Position numbers and translations under genes: made by a program. The notes under the pieces are model-generated. The model was not told where the DNA came from and searched no databases. It saw only the letters and a list, made by a program, of their open reading frames with translations. 64,000 nt of DNA. Source: JAYZDK01 sp964604165 (GTDB lineage: Bacteria; Myxococcota_A; UBA796; CAJQPC01). Where the stretch lies: NCBI GenBank assembly GCA_964604165.1, contig CAZRYF010000006.1:73013-137012 (forward strand), read 5' to 3'. Shown one piece after another: positions 36,265 to 44,636 of the stretch; positions within the stretch are counted from its first letter, which is position 1, and every line of letters starts with the position of its first letter.

Positions 36265-37809
36265 TCCCGTTTTCTCGGCAAAAGCGTCCAGGATGGCGTA
36301 GAGGCTCGGGTTGTCGGCGGGGGCGAGCACCTGGGGCCGCGCGGTGCCGTCCACGTGGATCGCTCCCGCAGCGATCTCCAAAAAGGCCTCGGTGCAGTCA
36401 AAGCACACGGTCATGAATCGGGCCGCGTCTGCAGCCTTCTGAAATCCCCGGAAGAACCGGTCAGCGTCCTTTTCGCGGACCAGGGGCGCAAAGGGCATGA
36501 ACTCGGAGCGCCCCAGCTTGTCGTTGAGCCACCGGTTGACCGCGGGGTCATCCGGCCGCACCAGGAGGGAGCGGTTGCCCAGGGCCCGGGGACCAAACTC
36601 CATGCGCCCATCAAAGCGTGCCACCACCTTCCCCTGGGCCAAGAGGTCCGCGACGGCTTCCGCCAGGTTTGTCGGTTTCTCCTTGGGGAGTCTCGCCACC
36701 TGCAGCGCACGGACAAGCTCCGTCTCCCCGTAGCTTGGTCCCAGGCACAGGGTCTCGGGGCGGGCGGGAGGCGCGTGGGCTGCTGCCAGGGCTGCCCCAA
36801 CCGCCAGCCCTCCGTCTCCCATGTTCGGGTAGACCCACAGGCTGTCCACGCACCGCAGCTCTGCGATGCGCTGGTTGAGCTTCACGTTGGCAAAGATTCC
36901 GCCGCACACGGCCACATCGGCCACTCCCACCTCTCGCACCCAGTGCTGGATCCAGGAGCAGACCGCCTCCTCCAGGTTGGCCTGCAGGGCGCTGGCCACT
37001 TCCTCTCGGGGGCGTTCTCGGAGGGGGGCATGGAAGGCGTCGTCCAGGCGCTGGCGTTTACGGTAGTTGGTTGTGGAGAATCCGGGGCCCACAAAGTGGA
37101 GCTGGGACTTGAAGTGGGCCCACAGATCCGGCGGGGGATCCGCCAGGGCTGCCAGCCCGGTGATCTTGCCCTCGTGGCGATTTGGGACAAATCCAAGCAG
37201 CTGCGTGATGCGCGAGTAGTAGGTGTTCAGGGCTGCAAACCCGGACTGCTGCCACACGCCGGTGAGGGATGTGCCCTCCCCTCGCCAGACCGCGCAGGTG
37301 ATGCCATCCCCCATGGCATCGGCCGTGAACACAAGACAGGGATCCCGTGTCTGGGTGCGCCATGCCGCTTGGGCGTGGGCTCCGTGGTGGTCCATGAGAT
37401 CCACCGGGACTCCCTTGAAACCCAAGCTGCCGAGGCGCCTTCTCAGCAGGCGGCGGTTGGCGCGCAGCTCCAATCCCTGGAGGCCCGCAGCCCGAAGCCC
37501 CACCTGGTACACGATGTACGCGTTCAACAAGGGGTCAAACTGGTCTTGGGACTCTTTTCGCTTGTGGTGGAAACCCGGCAGGCGCCGCAGGGCAAAGGAC
37601 GGCGTGAACGCGGTGCCCACCACAATGCGGTCCACATCGCTCGCCCGGTGCCCCGCAATGTCCAGCACGGCGTCGATCGCTGCGGTGGGAAAGGCCCCAC
37701 TGTTCTTGATGCGGTCGAACCTCTCTTGGCCACAGGCCGCCACCAGGCGTCCGTCTTCCACCAGGGCTGCCCCAGCGTCGTGGTTGTCGGCAATGCCGAG
37801 AATCAACAT
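36121..37809 (-). CDS. NodU/CmcH-type carbamoyltransferase
   Basis: 562 residues. The N-terminal Kae1-like ATPase domain (ILGIADNHDAGAALVEDG, the metal-binding DHHGAHAQAAW and VFTADAMGDG) is followed by a C-terminal carbamoyltransferase domain with FDGRMEFGPRALGNRS and VNTSFNRHEEPIVCSP. These enzymes use carbamoyl phosphate and ATP to carbamoylate hydroxyl groups of sugars or natural products. The nearby B12-radical SAM gene and a membrane glycosyltransferase-like gene suggest modification of an envelope glycan or secondary metabolite. The 3' end overlaps the NlpC gene by 144 bases. Confidence 0.92.
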   Translation of the reverse strand: MLILGIADNHDAGAALVEDGRLVAACGQERFDRIKNSGAFPTAAIDAVLDIAGHRASDVDRIVVGTAFTPSFALRRLPGFHHKRKESQDQFDPLLNAYIVYQVGLRAAGLQGLELRANRRLLRRRLGSLGFKGVPVDLMDHHGAHAQAAWRTQTRDPCLVFTADAMGDGITCAVWRGEGTSLTGVWQQSGFAALNTYYSRITQLLGFVPNRHEGKITGLAALADPPPDLWAHFKSQLHFVGPGFSTTNYRKRQRLDDAFHAPLRERPREEVASALQANLEEAVCSWIQHWVREVGVADVAVCGGIFANVKLNQRIAELRCVDSLWVYPNMGDGGLAVGAALAAAHAPPARPETLCLGPSYGETELVRALQVARLPKEKPTNLAEAVADLLAQGKVVARFDGRMEFGPRALGNRSLLVRPDDPAVNRWLNDKLGRSEFMPFAPLVREKDADRFFRGFQKAADAARFMTVCFDCTEAFLEIAAGAIHVDGTARPQVLAPADNPSLYAILDAFAEKTGLPALVNTSFNRHEEPIVCSPHDAIRAWRESDLDALILGPFLVQRDTG

Positions 37810-37844
37810 GCCGGGAGCCTATCAGGCGAGATCATCTGCGCCTA

Positions 37845-39314
37845 TCAGGCCAGGACTTCCATGCCGGTTGCATCCTCTCCGAGGTTGTGTTCGCGAAGCA
37901 TCTGAACGGCGGTCTGGATCGAGCGCTGTACCTCGCCAATGGACTTCATGCGGCGAAGCTGACGCAACATCATCTTGGGCCGGTAGTAGAACCGCAGGTA
38001 TCCCAGGCGGGTCCAGCGCTGGATCTCTGCGTCGGTCATGTCGCAACGGGGACGGGGCACGAGCTGGTCGTGGGGTTGCAGGACAAATTCCCGCCAGTAG
38101 TCCACGCCGGTTTCCTCGAGCATCATTGTGTACATTTCGGTGGCCGGCATGGGCGTGACCTTGGAGAACTGGGCGTAGTCCAGGTCCAGCTCAATGGCCA
38201 GTCGAATGGTCTGGCGGATGGTGGTCTCGGTCTCGTAGGGGTTGCCCACCATGAAGTACCCGAAGGTGTCGATCCCCGTCTCCCGGGTCTCCCGAACAAT
38301 GCGCTTGATCTGCTCCAGGCTTGTGCTCTTCTTGAGCACCCGGAGAATCTCGCGGTTGCCGGACTCGATTCCGTAGTAGATGCGGCTGCAACCGGCGCTG
38401 GCCATGGCTTCGAGCACGTCCTTGTTGATGCAGTCCACCCGGGTCCTGGCCGCCCAGGTCAGGGGAAGCTTCCGGCGCTTGATCTCATCGCAGATGGCGA
38501 TGACCCGGTCCTTGCGGATGGTGAACGAGCTGTCGAAGAAGTCGAGCTCCCGGATGCCGTGGTCGTGGTAGCACATCTCCAACTCGTCTACGACAAGGGT
38601 GGGGGAACGGGCCCGAAAGGCCTTGGAACCCTGCTCACAGAAGATGCACTTGTAGGGGCAACCCCGGCTCGTGATGAAGCAGCTGAAGTTCTTGTAGCGG
38701 CTGATGAAAGAGTGGTAGAGCGTGTTGTCCAGCAGGTGCCGCGCGGGCAGGGGCGCCTGGTCCACGTCCACATCACAGGCATGTTCTGTCACCACGACCT
38801 CGTCTGATTCTTTGCCGTGCGGCCGGTAGGCAATGCCCCGGACCTCCCGCAGGTTCCCGCCGGTCTCCAGGGCGTGGAGCAGCTCGGCCAGGGACACTTC
38901 GCACTCGCCGGTGACGGCGTAGTCAATGGAGTCGTGCGTCAAGGTCTCCCGGGGGTAGATGGACAGGTGGACGCCGCCCACAAGGGTGGGGACATCCACA
39001 AGTTCCTTGATGGCCTTGATCCAATCCAGGGTCTGGAAGAACAGGTAGGTGGTGATCGTGTAGCCGATGTAGGAGGGGCCAAATGCGCGAAGTCGCGCCA
39101 CGGTCTGGTCCAGGTCCAGGCCTTCCGCGTGGGCATCGATGAGCTGCACCTCGCAGCCCGCCGCCTCCAGGATGCCCGCCACGTACAACAGCGACAGGCT
39201 GGGGAAGATCCCGTAGTTCTCCTTGACGGCTTTGATGCCGGGCTCGTTCTTCACCGGGCCGTAGGGGGGGTAGACCAGTGCTACCTTCAGGCCGTCGAGA
39301 CGTGGATGCGACAT
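37845..39314 (-). CDS. B12-binding-domain radical SAM protein
   Basis: 489 residues from the ATG at 39314. The frame stays open far upstream across a divergent gene, but the N-terminus MSHPRLDGLKVALVYPPYGP is the family start. A cobalamin-binding Rossmann domain (residues about 10-150; no DxHxxG base-off motif) precedes the radical SAM core with CPYKCIFC. The domain order matches the P-methyltransferase/BchE-like class. The substrate is unknown. It is divergent from the membrane protein gene at 39333 with 18 bases between start codons, and lies 35 bases upstream of the carbamoyltransferase gene on the same strand. Confidence 0.9.
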   Translation of the reverse strand: MSHPRLDGLKVALVYPPYGPVKNEPGIKAVKENYGIFPSLSLLYVAGILEAAGCEVQLIDAHAEGLDLDQTVARLRAFGPSYIGYTITTYLFFQTLDWIKAIKELVDVPTLVGGVHLSIYPRETLTHDSIDYAVTGECEVSLAELLHALETGGNLREVRGIAYRPHGKESDEVVVTEHACDVDVDQAPLPARHLLDNTLYHSFISRYKNFSCFITSRGCPYKCIFCEQGSKAFRARSPTLVVDELEMCYHDHGIRELDFFDSSFTIRKDRVIAICDEIKRRKLPLTWAARTRVDCINKDVLEAMASAGCSRIYYGIESGNREILRVLKKSTSLEQIKRIVRETRETGIDTFGYFMVGNPYETETTIRQTIRLAIELDLDYAQFSKVTPMPATEMYTMMLEETGVDYWREFVLQPHDQLVPRPRCDMTDAEIQRWTRLGYLRFYYRPKMMLRQLRRMKSIGEVQRSIQTAVQMLREHNLGEDATGMEVLA

Positions 39315-39332
39315 AGTGAGACTCCGGGTTGA

Positions 39333-40994
39333 ATGATAGCTGACCCGGTGCCATCCAGGAGGTTTGCCGTTCAGTCTCCCATTTTCCAGGCGCGGCAGCA
39401 TTGGTTTCTGGGCGTGGCGCTGCTTGGGTTCTTCACGTGGCAGACAATGGCCTGGTCTGCCCTGAACGGTCGAATGGACGGGTACCAGAACGAGTTTCTC
39501 CACGTGGGGAATGCTCTGGACTTCTGGGTGGCCTTTGTAGACCGAGACCTCTACCACCTGGGCCACTTTTTTGAGACCTACCCCTGGCCGCCTGGCTTTT
39601 ATGCCTGGCCCTGGCCGCTCTTTGCCTTGGGGGGCGCGAACCACAAGATGATGGTGCTCTCCAACCTGGGCCACCTGGCGGTTCTGCTGGGGGCCACCTA
39701 TGGGTTGGGGGCGCACGTAAGCCGGCGGGTGGGTCTCCTCTCCATGGGGATCGTGGCCCTCTATCCGTCCATCTATGGAAACCTCGTGCGCTTTGAGCCC
39801 AACGTGGCTGCGACCGCATGGGTCACCGTGTGTGCCCTGGCCCTGGTTCGGTGTCGGTCCTTCCAAAGCAACACGGGGTCCCTTGTTCTTGGGGTGCTGC
39901 TTGGAGCGGGGCTTTGGATGGATCGGATGACGGTGGGCATGTTTCTGCTGGTGCCGGTGTGCGTGGAAGCCCTCCGAGGCTTGTCCGGGCCTCACCACAA
40001 GAGGGTCCTGCGAAACGGTCTTCGCGCGGGCGGCCTTGTGCTGCTTCTGGCGGGGGCCTGGTACTGGGGGTTTCTCCGAAACCACCTCCCCGAGCTGGTG
40101 GAGCAGCTTCCCATTGGCGAGGTGGACTCCACCGGTCGCTTGACGGAACACCGGGAGCCGCTCTCCGCGACAAGCCTGCTGTTCTATCCGGCGAGCCTAA
40201 TGGATGGGCAGGCTGGCCTGGTTCCGGGGCTCCTTGGATTGCTGGCGTTGGCCCGGTGGGGAGCCGCCCGAGGGCGCCACAACCGGGTGCCGGGGACGGT
40301 CGTTCTGTGGGGGATGGTGCTGTTTACCGTCATCCAGAAGAAGCAGGTCTACTACACCATCCCGATGCTGGGTTGTCTGTCGGTGTTGACCGCCGCCTGG
40401 CTGTGTCGCATGCGGCGCGGCGGTGTGGTTCTCACCGTCGTCTTGTTTGTGGCGGGCCTTCACCAGGTGGGTTTTCGCATGTGGGACAAGGGGCTGCCCC
40501 TTCCCACCGGTGCTGGGCAGCTGCTGGGGGGAGAGGTGCTGGGGGATGCATGGGTGGCCCCCCGGTACCCCCAGGCAACTCCTCCGCGGGATCACAGGTG
40601 GCCCGCTGAAGAGGTGGCTGGAGTTCTTCCTCCCGGTGAGGTGCTGGTGTTCAGCGAGGACTCTGACTGGTACGAGGGATACCTGGTGTTGTCCTTGAGG
40701 GAGCAGCTGCCCGGTCGCCGAATCCGCGGGGTGCTGGGAGACCCACAGGGCACCTACGAGTGGTACCGAACCGCCACGTCATTTCTCTACCTGGCCTCAG
40801 ATTCGGATGTGCACTGGCCGGATGCAGCCCGCATTCACCGGGCCCTCCGTGAAGAGCATTACCAGATCGGGGACCTGCCCCCGGTGGGGGACGTCCTCGC
40901 GGAACAGCGAAATGGTTTTCGGCAAGTGGGGTCCTGGCCACTCCGCGGTGGGGTGACCCTGCGGGCCTTCCGGCGGGTGGGCTCGAACGAGTGA
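39333..40994 (+). CDS. Polytopic membrane protein, GT-C glycosyltransferase-like
   Basis: 553 residues with about ten hydrophobic helices. The first extracytoplasmic loop contains GRMDGYQNEFLHVGNALDFW. The acidic residues after the first helix and the LYHLGHFFETYPWPPG loop are arranged as in GT39/PMT-like enzymes. A hydrophilic C-terminal domain (about 415-553) follows the last helix. It shares topology but little sequence with the membrane protein at 13303. Acceptor and donor are unknown. Confidence 0.6.
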   Translation: MIADPVPSRRFAVQSPIFQARQHWFLGVALLGFFTWQTMAWSALNGRMDGYQNEFLHVGNALDFWVAFVDRDLYHLGHFFETYPWPPGFYAWPWPLFALGGANHKMMVLSNLGHLAVLLGATYGLGAHVSRRVGLLSMGIVALYPSIYGNLVRFEPNVAATAWVTVCALALVRCRSFQSNTGSLVLGVLLGAGLWMDRMTVGMFLLVPVCVEALRGLSGPHHKRVLRNGLRAGGLVLLLAGAWYWGFLRNHLPELVEQLPIGEVDSTGRLTEHREPLSATSLLFYPASLMDGQAGLVPGLLGLLALARWGAARGRHNRVPGTVVLWGMVLFTVIQKKQVYYTIPMLGCLSVLTAAWLCRMRRGGVVLTVVLFVAGLHQVGFRMWDKGLPLPTGAGQLLGGEVLGDAWVAPRYPQATPPRDHRWPAEEVAGVLPPGEVLVFSEDSDWYEGYLVLSLREQLPGRRIRGVLGDPQGTYEWYRTATSFLYLASDSDVHWPDAARIHRALREEHYQIGDLPPVGDVLAEQRNGFRQVGSWPLRGGVTLRAFRRVGSNE

Positions 40995-41009
40995 ACCCGA
41001 GTGCCACGA

Positions 41010-42728
41010 TCAGCCTCTCGCCCGCTCCTGGATGAACTGACGCAGGCCCTCTGTGAGGTCTGCCACGTTGATGGGTTTCTCCAAGACTGCGTCGGCCCCC
41101 ATTTCCAGCCCTCGCTCTACATCCGCTGCGCTGCTTCGGTTGGTGAGAAGAATCACGGGGGTTCTTGAGATCGTCGGGTCCGATCGTATGTCCAGGACCA
41201 GGGAGAGGCCGTCTTTGCCGGGAAGCCGCAAGTTGGCCACCACACCCGCTGGACGAAGGGCGCGAATTCGGGCGAGTGCCTGGGCACCGTCGGGCACCGT
41301 GACAGCCCGGAAACCTGCCCGGGTCAAGCGCAGCTCAAGGGCGGTCAGTAGCGATGCATCCCTCTCCGCAAGGATCACCGTCCGGGAGGCGACGTTGTCG
41401 GTTCGTGCCCATACAGCCGAGTCGTCCTCCGTGGCCTCCGCCTCCAGCACCTGCTCCAGGGCTTCCAAGACCTCTACCGTGTGTCGGGGTGCCTCGGTCC
41501 CGAGAATGCCTCGAACGGTGCTGCGGGGGTTCTCCCCCCGGGCGAGGTAGGCACCCAGGGTAAACAGGATTTCCGCTCCCACGTTTTGTGAGATCTCCTT
41601 CTCACCGGTGAGGCGGGCCTCCAGGGCGGAGAGAAGGTTGTGGACCGGCAAGGGGCAGGTCAAGCCCGACATGAGGGCCCGGGAGGCCTCAAATCGTCCG
41701 CCTTGCCTGCGATCCGTGGTTTCATCTGCCAGCAGTCCGTGAAAACGGGTCATCTCCGGGAGGTCTACCAGGAGGGTTGATACAAGCAAGGCATCCCGCT
41801 CGTGGGGTGGAAGCTGAAGCCTTTCTCCCAGCTGGCGGCACAGCTGGGACTTTCGCCGGATTCGCGCCCTCAGGCCAAAGTTCTCGTGTTCGGATGCGAT
41901 CAGAAGGAACTCGAACAGACCCATCAGGAAGTCCCGCAAGGTCTCGTGGGGTGACCCCGGGTGGCCTGCTGGTCCATAGGAGGCAATCTCCGCCACGTGA
42001 AGATGCGGCGTGTTCTGTCGCCAGATCTCCAGGTGCTCATCGAGGATTGATCTGGATTCCGGGCGGTAGTACAGGCGATCTGCGCTGGGATTGTCCAGGC
42101 AAGCGGTGACCTGGGCGGCAGTAGAGGCGTAGAGCGCCTGGCGACCCTCCAACATGTCCAGCTGCTTGAGGGCGCCCAAGCGCTGGACGTTCGGGTCCAG
42201 GAGGATCGCCAGGCTCTCCTTGCGTCGCGGCAAGTGTGGACTGGGCGTTTGCACCGCAGGCGCCTCGGGCTCGGGAGCTCCCTCGATGCGGGCGAGGGCT
42301 CGGTCCAGGAGCTCCACGAGGGGAGTATGCGGCACGACATAGAGCTTCAGCTCCGTGGCCCGCGTGGATTCCCTGGCTTCCGCCAGAATGTCCGAGTCCG
42401 TCGGGTCCGCCACCAACAGGGAAACCACACCCGACTCTTGGTCTCGGAAGGTGGGAAGCAGTGGACCTCTTTGCATCAACTCCCTTGGCAGAATCCCCAG
42501 AGCCTCCGCCGACGGTTCCAGCCCGCTCAGGCGGCTTGCAGAGACAAAACCTGCGTCGCATTGCACCGCCAAGGCTCGCGCCAGACCCTCCTCGTCCAGG
42601 ACACCGATTTCCAGGGCGGTCTGCCCCAGGCGACCGCCCTTTTGGGCTCGCTCCAGCACAGATGCCAGCTCATTCTTGGTGAGCAGGCCCAGGCGCACGA
42701 GGATCTCTCCCAAGGGTGGCCGGATCAT
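41010..42728 (-). CDS. MshEN-like / pseudo-receiver regulator
   Basis: 572 residues from the ATG at 42728 (GGAG 7 bases upstream). Residues 1-140 resemble the T2SSE_N/MshEN domain (LGEILVRLGLLTKNELASVL, then GQTALEIGVLDEEGLARAL), a module that binds cyclic di-GMP in some proteins. The central part (about 250-430) is helical and may be a worn HD-type domain (ERDALLVSTLLVDLPEM). Residues about 445-570 form a receiver fold (TVILAERDASLL, LLTNRSS, EKPIN), but the phospho-acceptor position is Asn (VVANLRLPGKDG). It is divergent from the HEAT/HD-GYP pair with 63 bases between starts. Confidence 0.75.
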   Translation of the reverse strand: MIRPPLGEILVRLGLLTKNELASVLERAQKGGRLGQTALEIGVLDEEGLARALAVQCDAGFVSASRLSGLEPSAEALGILPRELMQRGPLLPTFRDQESGVVSLLVADPTDSDILAEARESTRATELKLYVVPHTPLVELLDRALARIEGAPEPEAPAVQTPSPHLPRRKESLAILLDPNVQRLGALKQLDMLEGRQALYASTAAQVTACLDNPSADRLYYRPESRSILDEHLEIWRQNTPHLHVAEIASYGPAGHPGSPHETLRDFLMGLFEFLLIASEHENFGLRARIRRKSQLCRQLGERLQLPPHERDALLVSTLLVDLPEMTRFHGLLADETTDRRQGGRFEASRALMSGLTCPLPVHNLLSALEARLTGEKEISQNVGAEILFTLGAYLARGENPRSTVRGILGTEAPRHTVEVLEALEQVLEAEATEDDSAVWARTDNVASRTVILAERDASLLTALELRLTRAGFRAVTVPDGAQALARIRALRPAGVVANLRLPGKDGLSLVLDIRSDPTISRTPVILLTNRSSAADVERGLEMGADAVLEKPINVADLTEGLRQFIQERARG

Positions 42729-42791
42729 CAATTCTCCAGTGGGCGTACAGCATACGTCATCAGCGGTACACTCTTCCTCTCGGAGACACAC

Positions 42792-44636
42792 GTGTCGGAC
42801 CTCGACCAATACCTGAACCAGGTGGCCTCCTCCGAGGAGGACCCCGCGACCATGCGCCGGCTGGTCAAGCAGGCACAGTTGATCTTCCAGAACCTGATCA
42901 AGTTTGGACGAACCTCTCGGCTCTACGGTTCCTCCCACCACCAGTCACAGCGGTTTCTGAGCCAGTACGTGGAAGGGGTGCAGGAGCTTCTGGACCGATT
43001 TGAGGTCCTGGATTTCGAGTTCAGCGCTACGGAAATCCAGTTCCATGGAGAGCGAATTGTCGGCCAGGACAAGGCGGGGGAAGACATGGCCTACGGGCTC
43101 CACATGGAGGGGGCCCGGGGGTTTGGCATTCAACGCGACGTGTCTCCCCGAGAGCTGCTGAAGCTTGCCGAGTTGCTGGTGGCCGACTGGTCGCACCGGG
43201 GGGAGTTCGAGGACGACCTGGTGTCCGCGCTTTGGCGGTCCGAGTTCGAGAACATTCACGTGGACATCGCGGATCGCTTTTCAGCAGAGGATGAAATGGG
43301 AATCGCCGCGGAACGGGAAGACCTGATGTCCGGTCGGTCGGCGGGGGTGGACCCCGAGATGGCCCAAGGGGACTCTTTGCTGGTGCCAGAGATCCAGGGG
43401 CTCATTGCGGAGCTGCAGGCCGAAGGTGCCCGGGTCGCTGACGTGATTCAGATGAAACAGGACGAGGTGGCCCTTTACTTGCGCCTGAAGGACGAGTTGC
43501 ACCTAGAAGTCGAGGGGGGCGAAGGGGAAGACGACGCGCTCTTGCAGGTGGATAATGCCGGACGAAAGGCCCTCCAGGCCGAGGTGAATGAGCTGCGGGC
43601 CGGAACGGACGCCGACTTTGAACGGGTGGGAAGGGTGTTGTTTGAGACTCTTCGGCTGGAGGAGGATCTCGGGCGGGTGGAGGAGATGGGGCGTGATGTG
43701 GGCCGCCACTGCCTGGAGCTCATTTCCAGCGACGAACTGCAAGGGGCGGGGGCTTTTGTGCGGCGCGTTCTCGCATTTTCCACGAATGCTCCCCGGGCTT
43801 CGCCGGAGCGGCTGGAGGCCTTTCAGCGAGGCTTTGGTCGGCTCTTGGCAGACAAGAGTCTGGAGCGTCTCGGCGCGGTCCTGTCCGCACGATGCGAGAC
43901 CCGTGCGGACTGTGGCCCGGTCTTTACCCTCTTCTCGGTGGTTCCTCGCGCGGGTGTGGACCGGTTGATCTCTCTGGGGGCACATTGTGGCTCATCGTCC
44001 GTGCGGCAGGTCTTGGCCGATGTCCTGGTGTTGAAGGTGAATTGGGACCCGGAAGCGGTGTTGACCCTCTTGGTGACGGCGCAGCCTACCGAGGCCGTTG
44101 TCCCCCTTCTGGCCCTGGGCCGGGTCACCGCGCCCCAGGCCATTGATGTGTGCCTGGGCCACGTGAACGCAGAAGAAAGCGCCACCCGTGAGGCTGCGCT
44201 GCGTGCCCTTCGGAAGCAGCAGTCTCCTGCGATTCGGGCGGCCATGCTCTCGGCCCTGGAGGACAAGGAGAGCGGCGTGCGTATCGAGGCGCTGCGCTAC
44301 CTGTCGGTCTACCGGGACCGCTCCAGCTTGAACCACATCGAAGTCAGGATGCGCTCTCCCCTACTGGGTACCTGTAGCGATGCGGAACGCCGGGCCTGGT
44401 TTCTCGCTTACGGCATCATTGGCCGGGTGGAGTCCATTCCCCTCCTGCGGGGTGTGCTCACCGGGCAGTTCGAGATGGCGGGGCCGCCGCGCAGTGTGAG
44501 CGAGTGCGCCGTCCATGCGCTGGTGGCCATTGAATTGGATGAGAGCCGGGCAGCCCTGGATCTCGTGGCTCGAAAGCAGCCGGAGCTGGTGCCCGTGATT
44601 CAAGGTGCCACCCACAAGAGGCGGGGGAACCCATGA
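42792..44636 (+). CDS. HEAT-repeat protein with a conserved N-terminal module
   Basis: 614 residues from a GTG at 42792 (GGAG 8-10 bases upstream). Residues about 20-150 form a module (NLIKFGRTSRLYGSSH, FEFSATEIQFHGERI, LHMEGARGFGIQRDVSPREL) that is recognisably related to the start of the next protein. The C-terminal third has HEAT-like helical pairs (ATREAALRALRKQQSPAIRA, then SGVRIEALRYLSVYRDRS). No enzymatic motif was seen. It probably serves as a protein-binding scaffold for the coupled HD-GYP-like protein, whose ATG overlaps its stop by 4 bases. Confidence 0.75.
   Translation: MSDLDQYLNQVASSEEDPATMRRLVKQAQLIFQNLIKFGRTSRLYGSSHHQSQRFLSQYVEGVQELLDRFEVLDFEFSATEIQFHGERIVGQDKAGEDMAYGLHMEGARGFGIQRDVSPRELLKLAELLVADWSHRGEFEDDLVSALWRSEFENIHVDIADRFSAEDEMGIAAEREDLMSGRSAGVDPEMAQGDSLLVPEIQGLIAELQAEGARVADVIQMKQDEVALYLRLKDELHLEVEGGEGEDDALLQVDNAGRKALQAEVNELRAGTDADFERVGRVLFETLRLEEDLGRVEEMGRDVGRHCLELISSDELQGAGAFVRRVLAFSTNAPRASPERLEAFQRGFGRLLADKSLERLGAVLSARCETRADCGPVFTLFSVVPRAGVDRLISLGAHCGSSSVRQVLADVLVLKVNWDPEAVLTLLVTAQPTEAVVPLLALGRVTAPQAIDVCLGHVNAEESATREAALRALRKQQSPAIRAAMLSALEDKESGVRIEALRYLSVYRDRSSLNHIEVRMRSPLLGTCSDAERRAWFLAYGIIGRVESIPLLRGVLTGQFEMAGPPRSVSECAVHALVAIELDESRAALDLVARKQPELVPVIQGATHKRRGNP

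Noticed and set aside
39315..40151. Long minus-strand extension of the B12-radical SAM frame
   Set aside because: It is antisense to the divergent membrane protein gene and has His/Pro/Gln-rich shadow composition. The family N-terminus starts at 39314.
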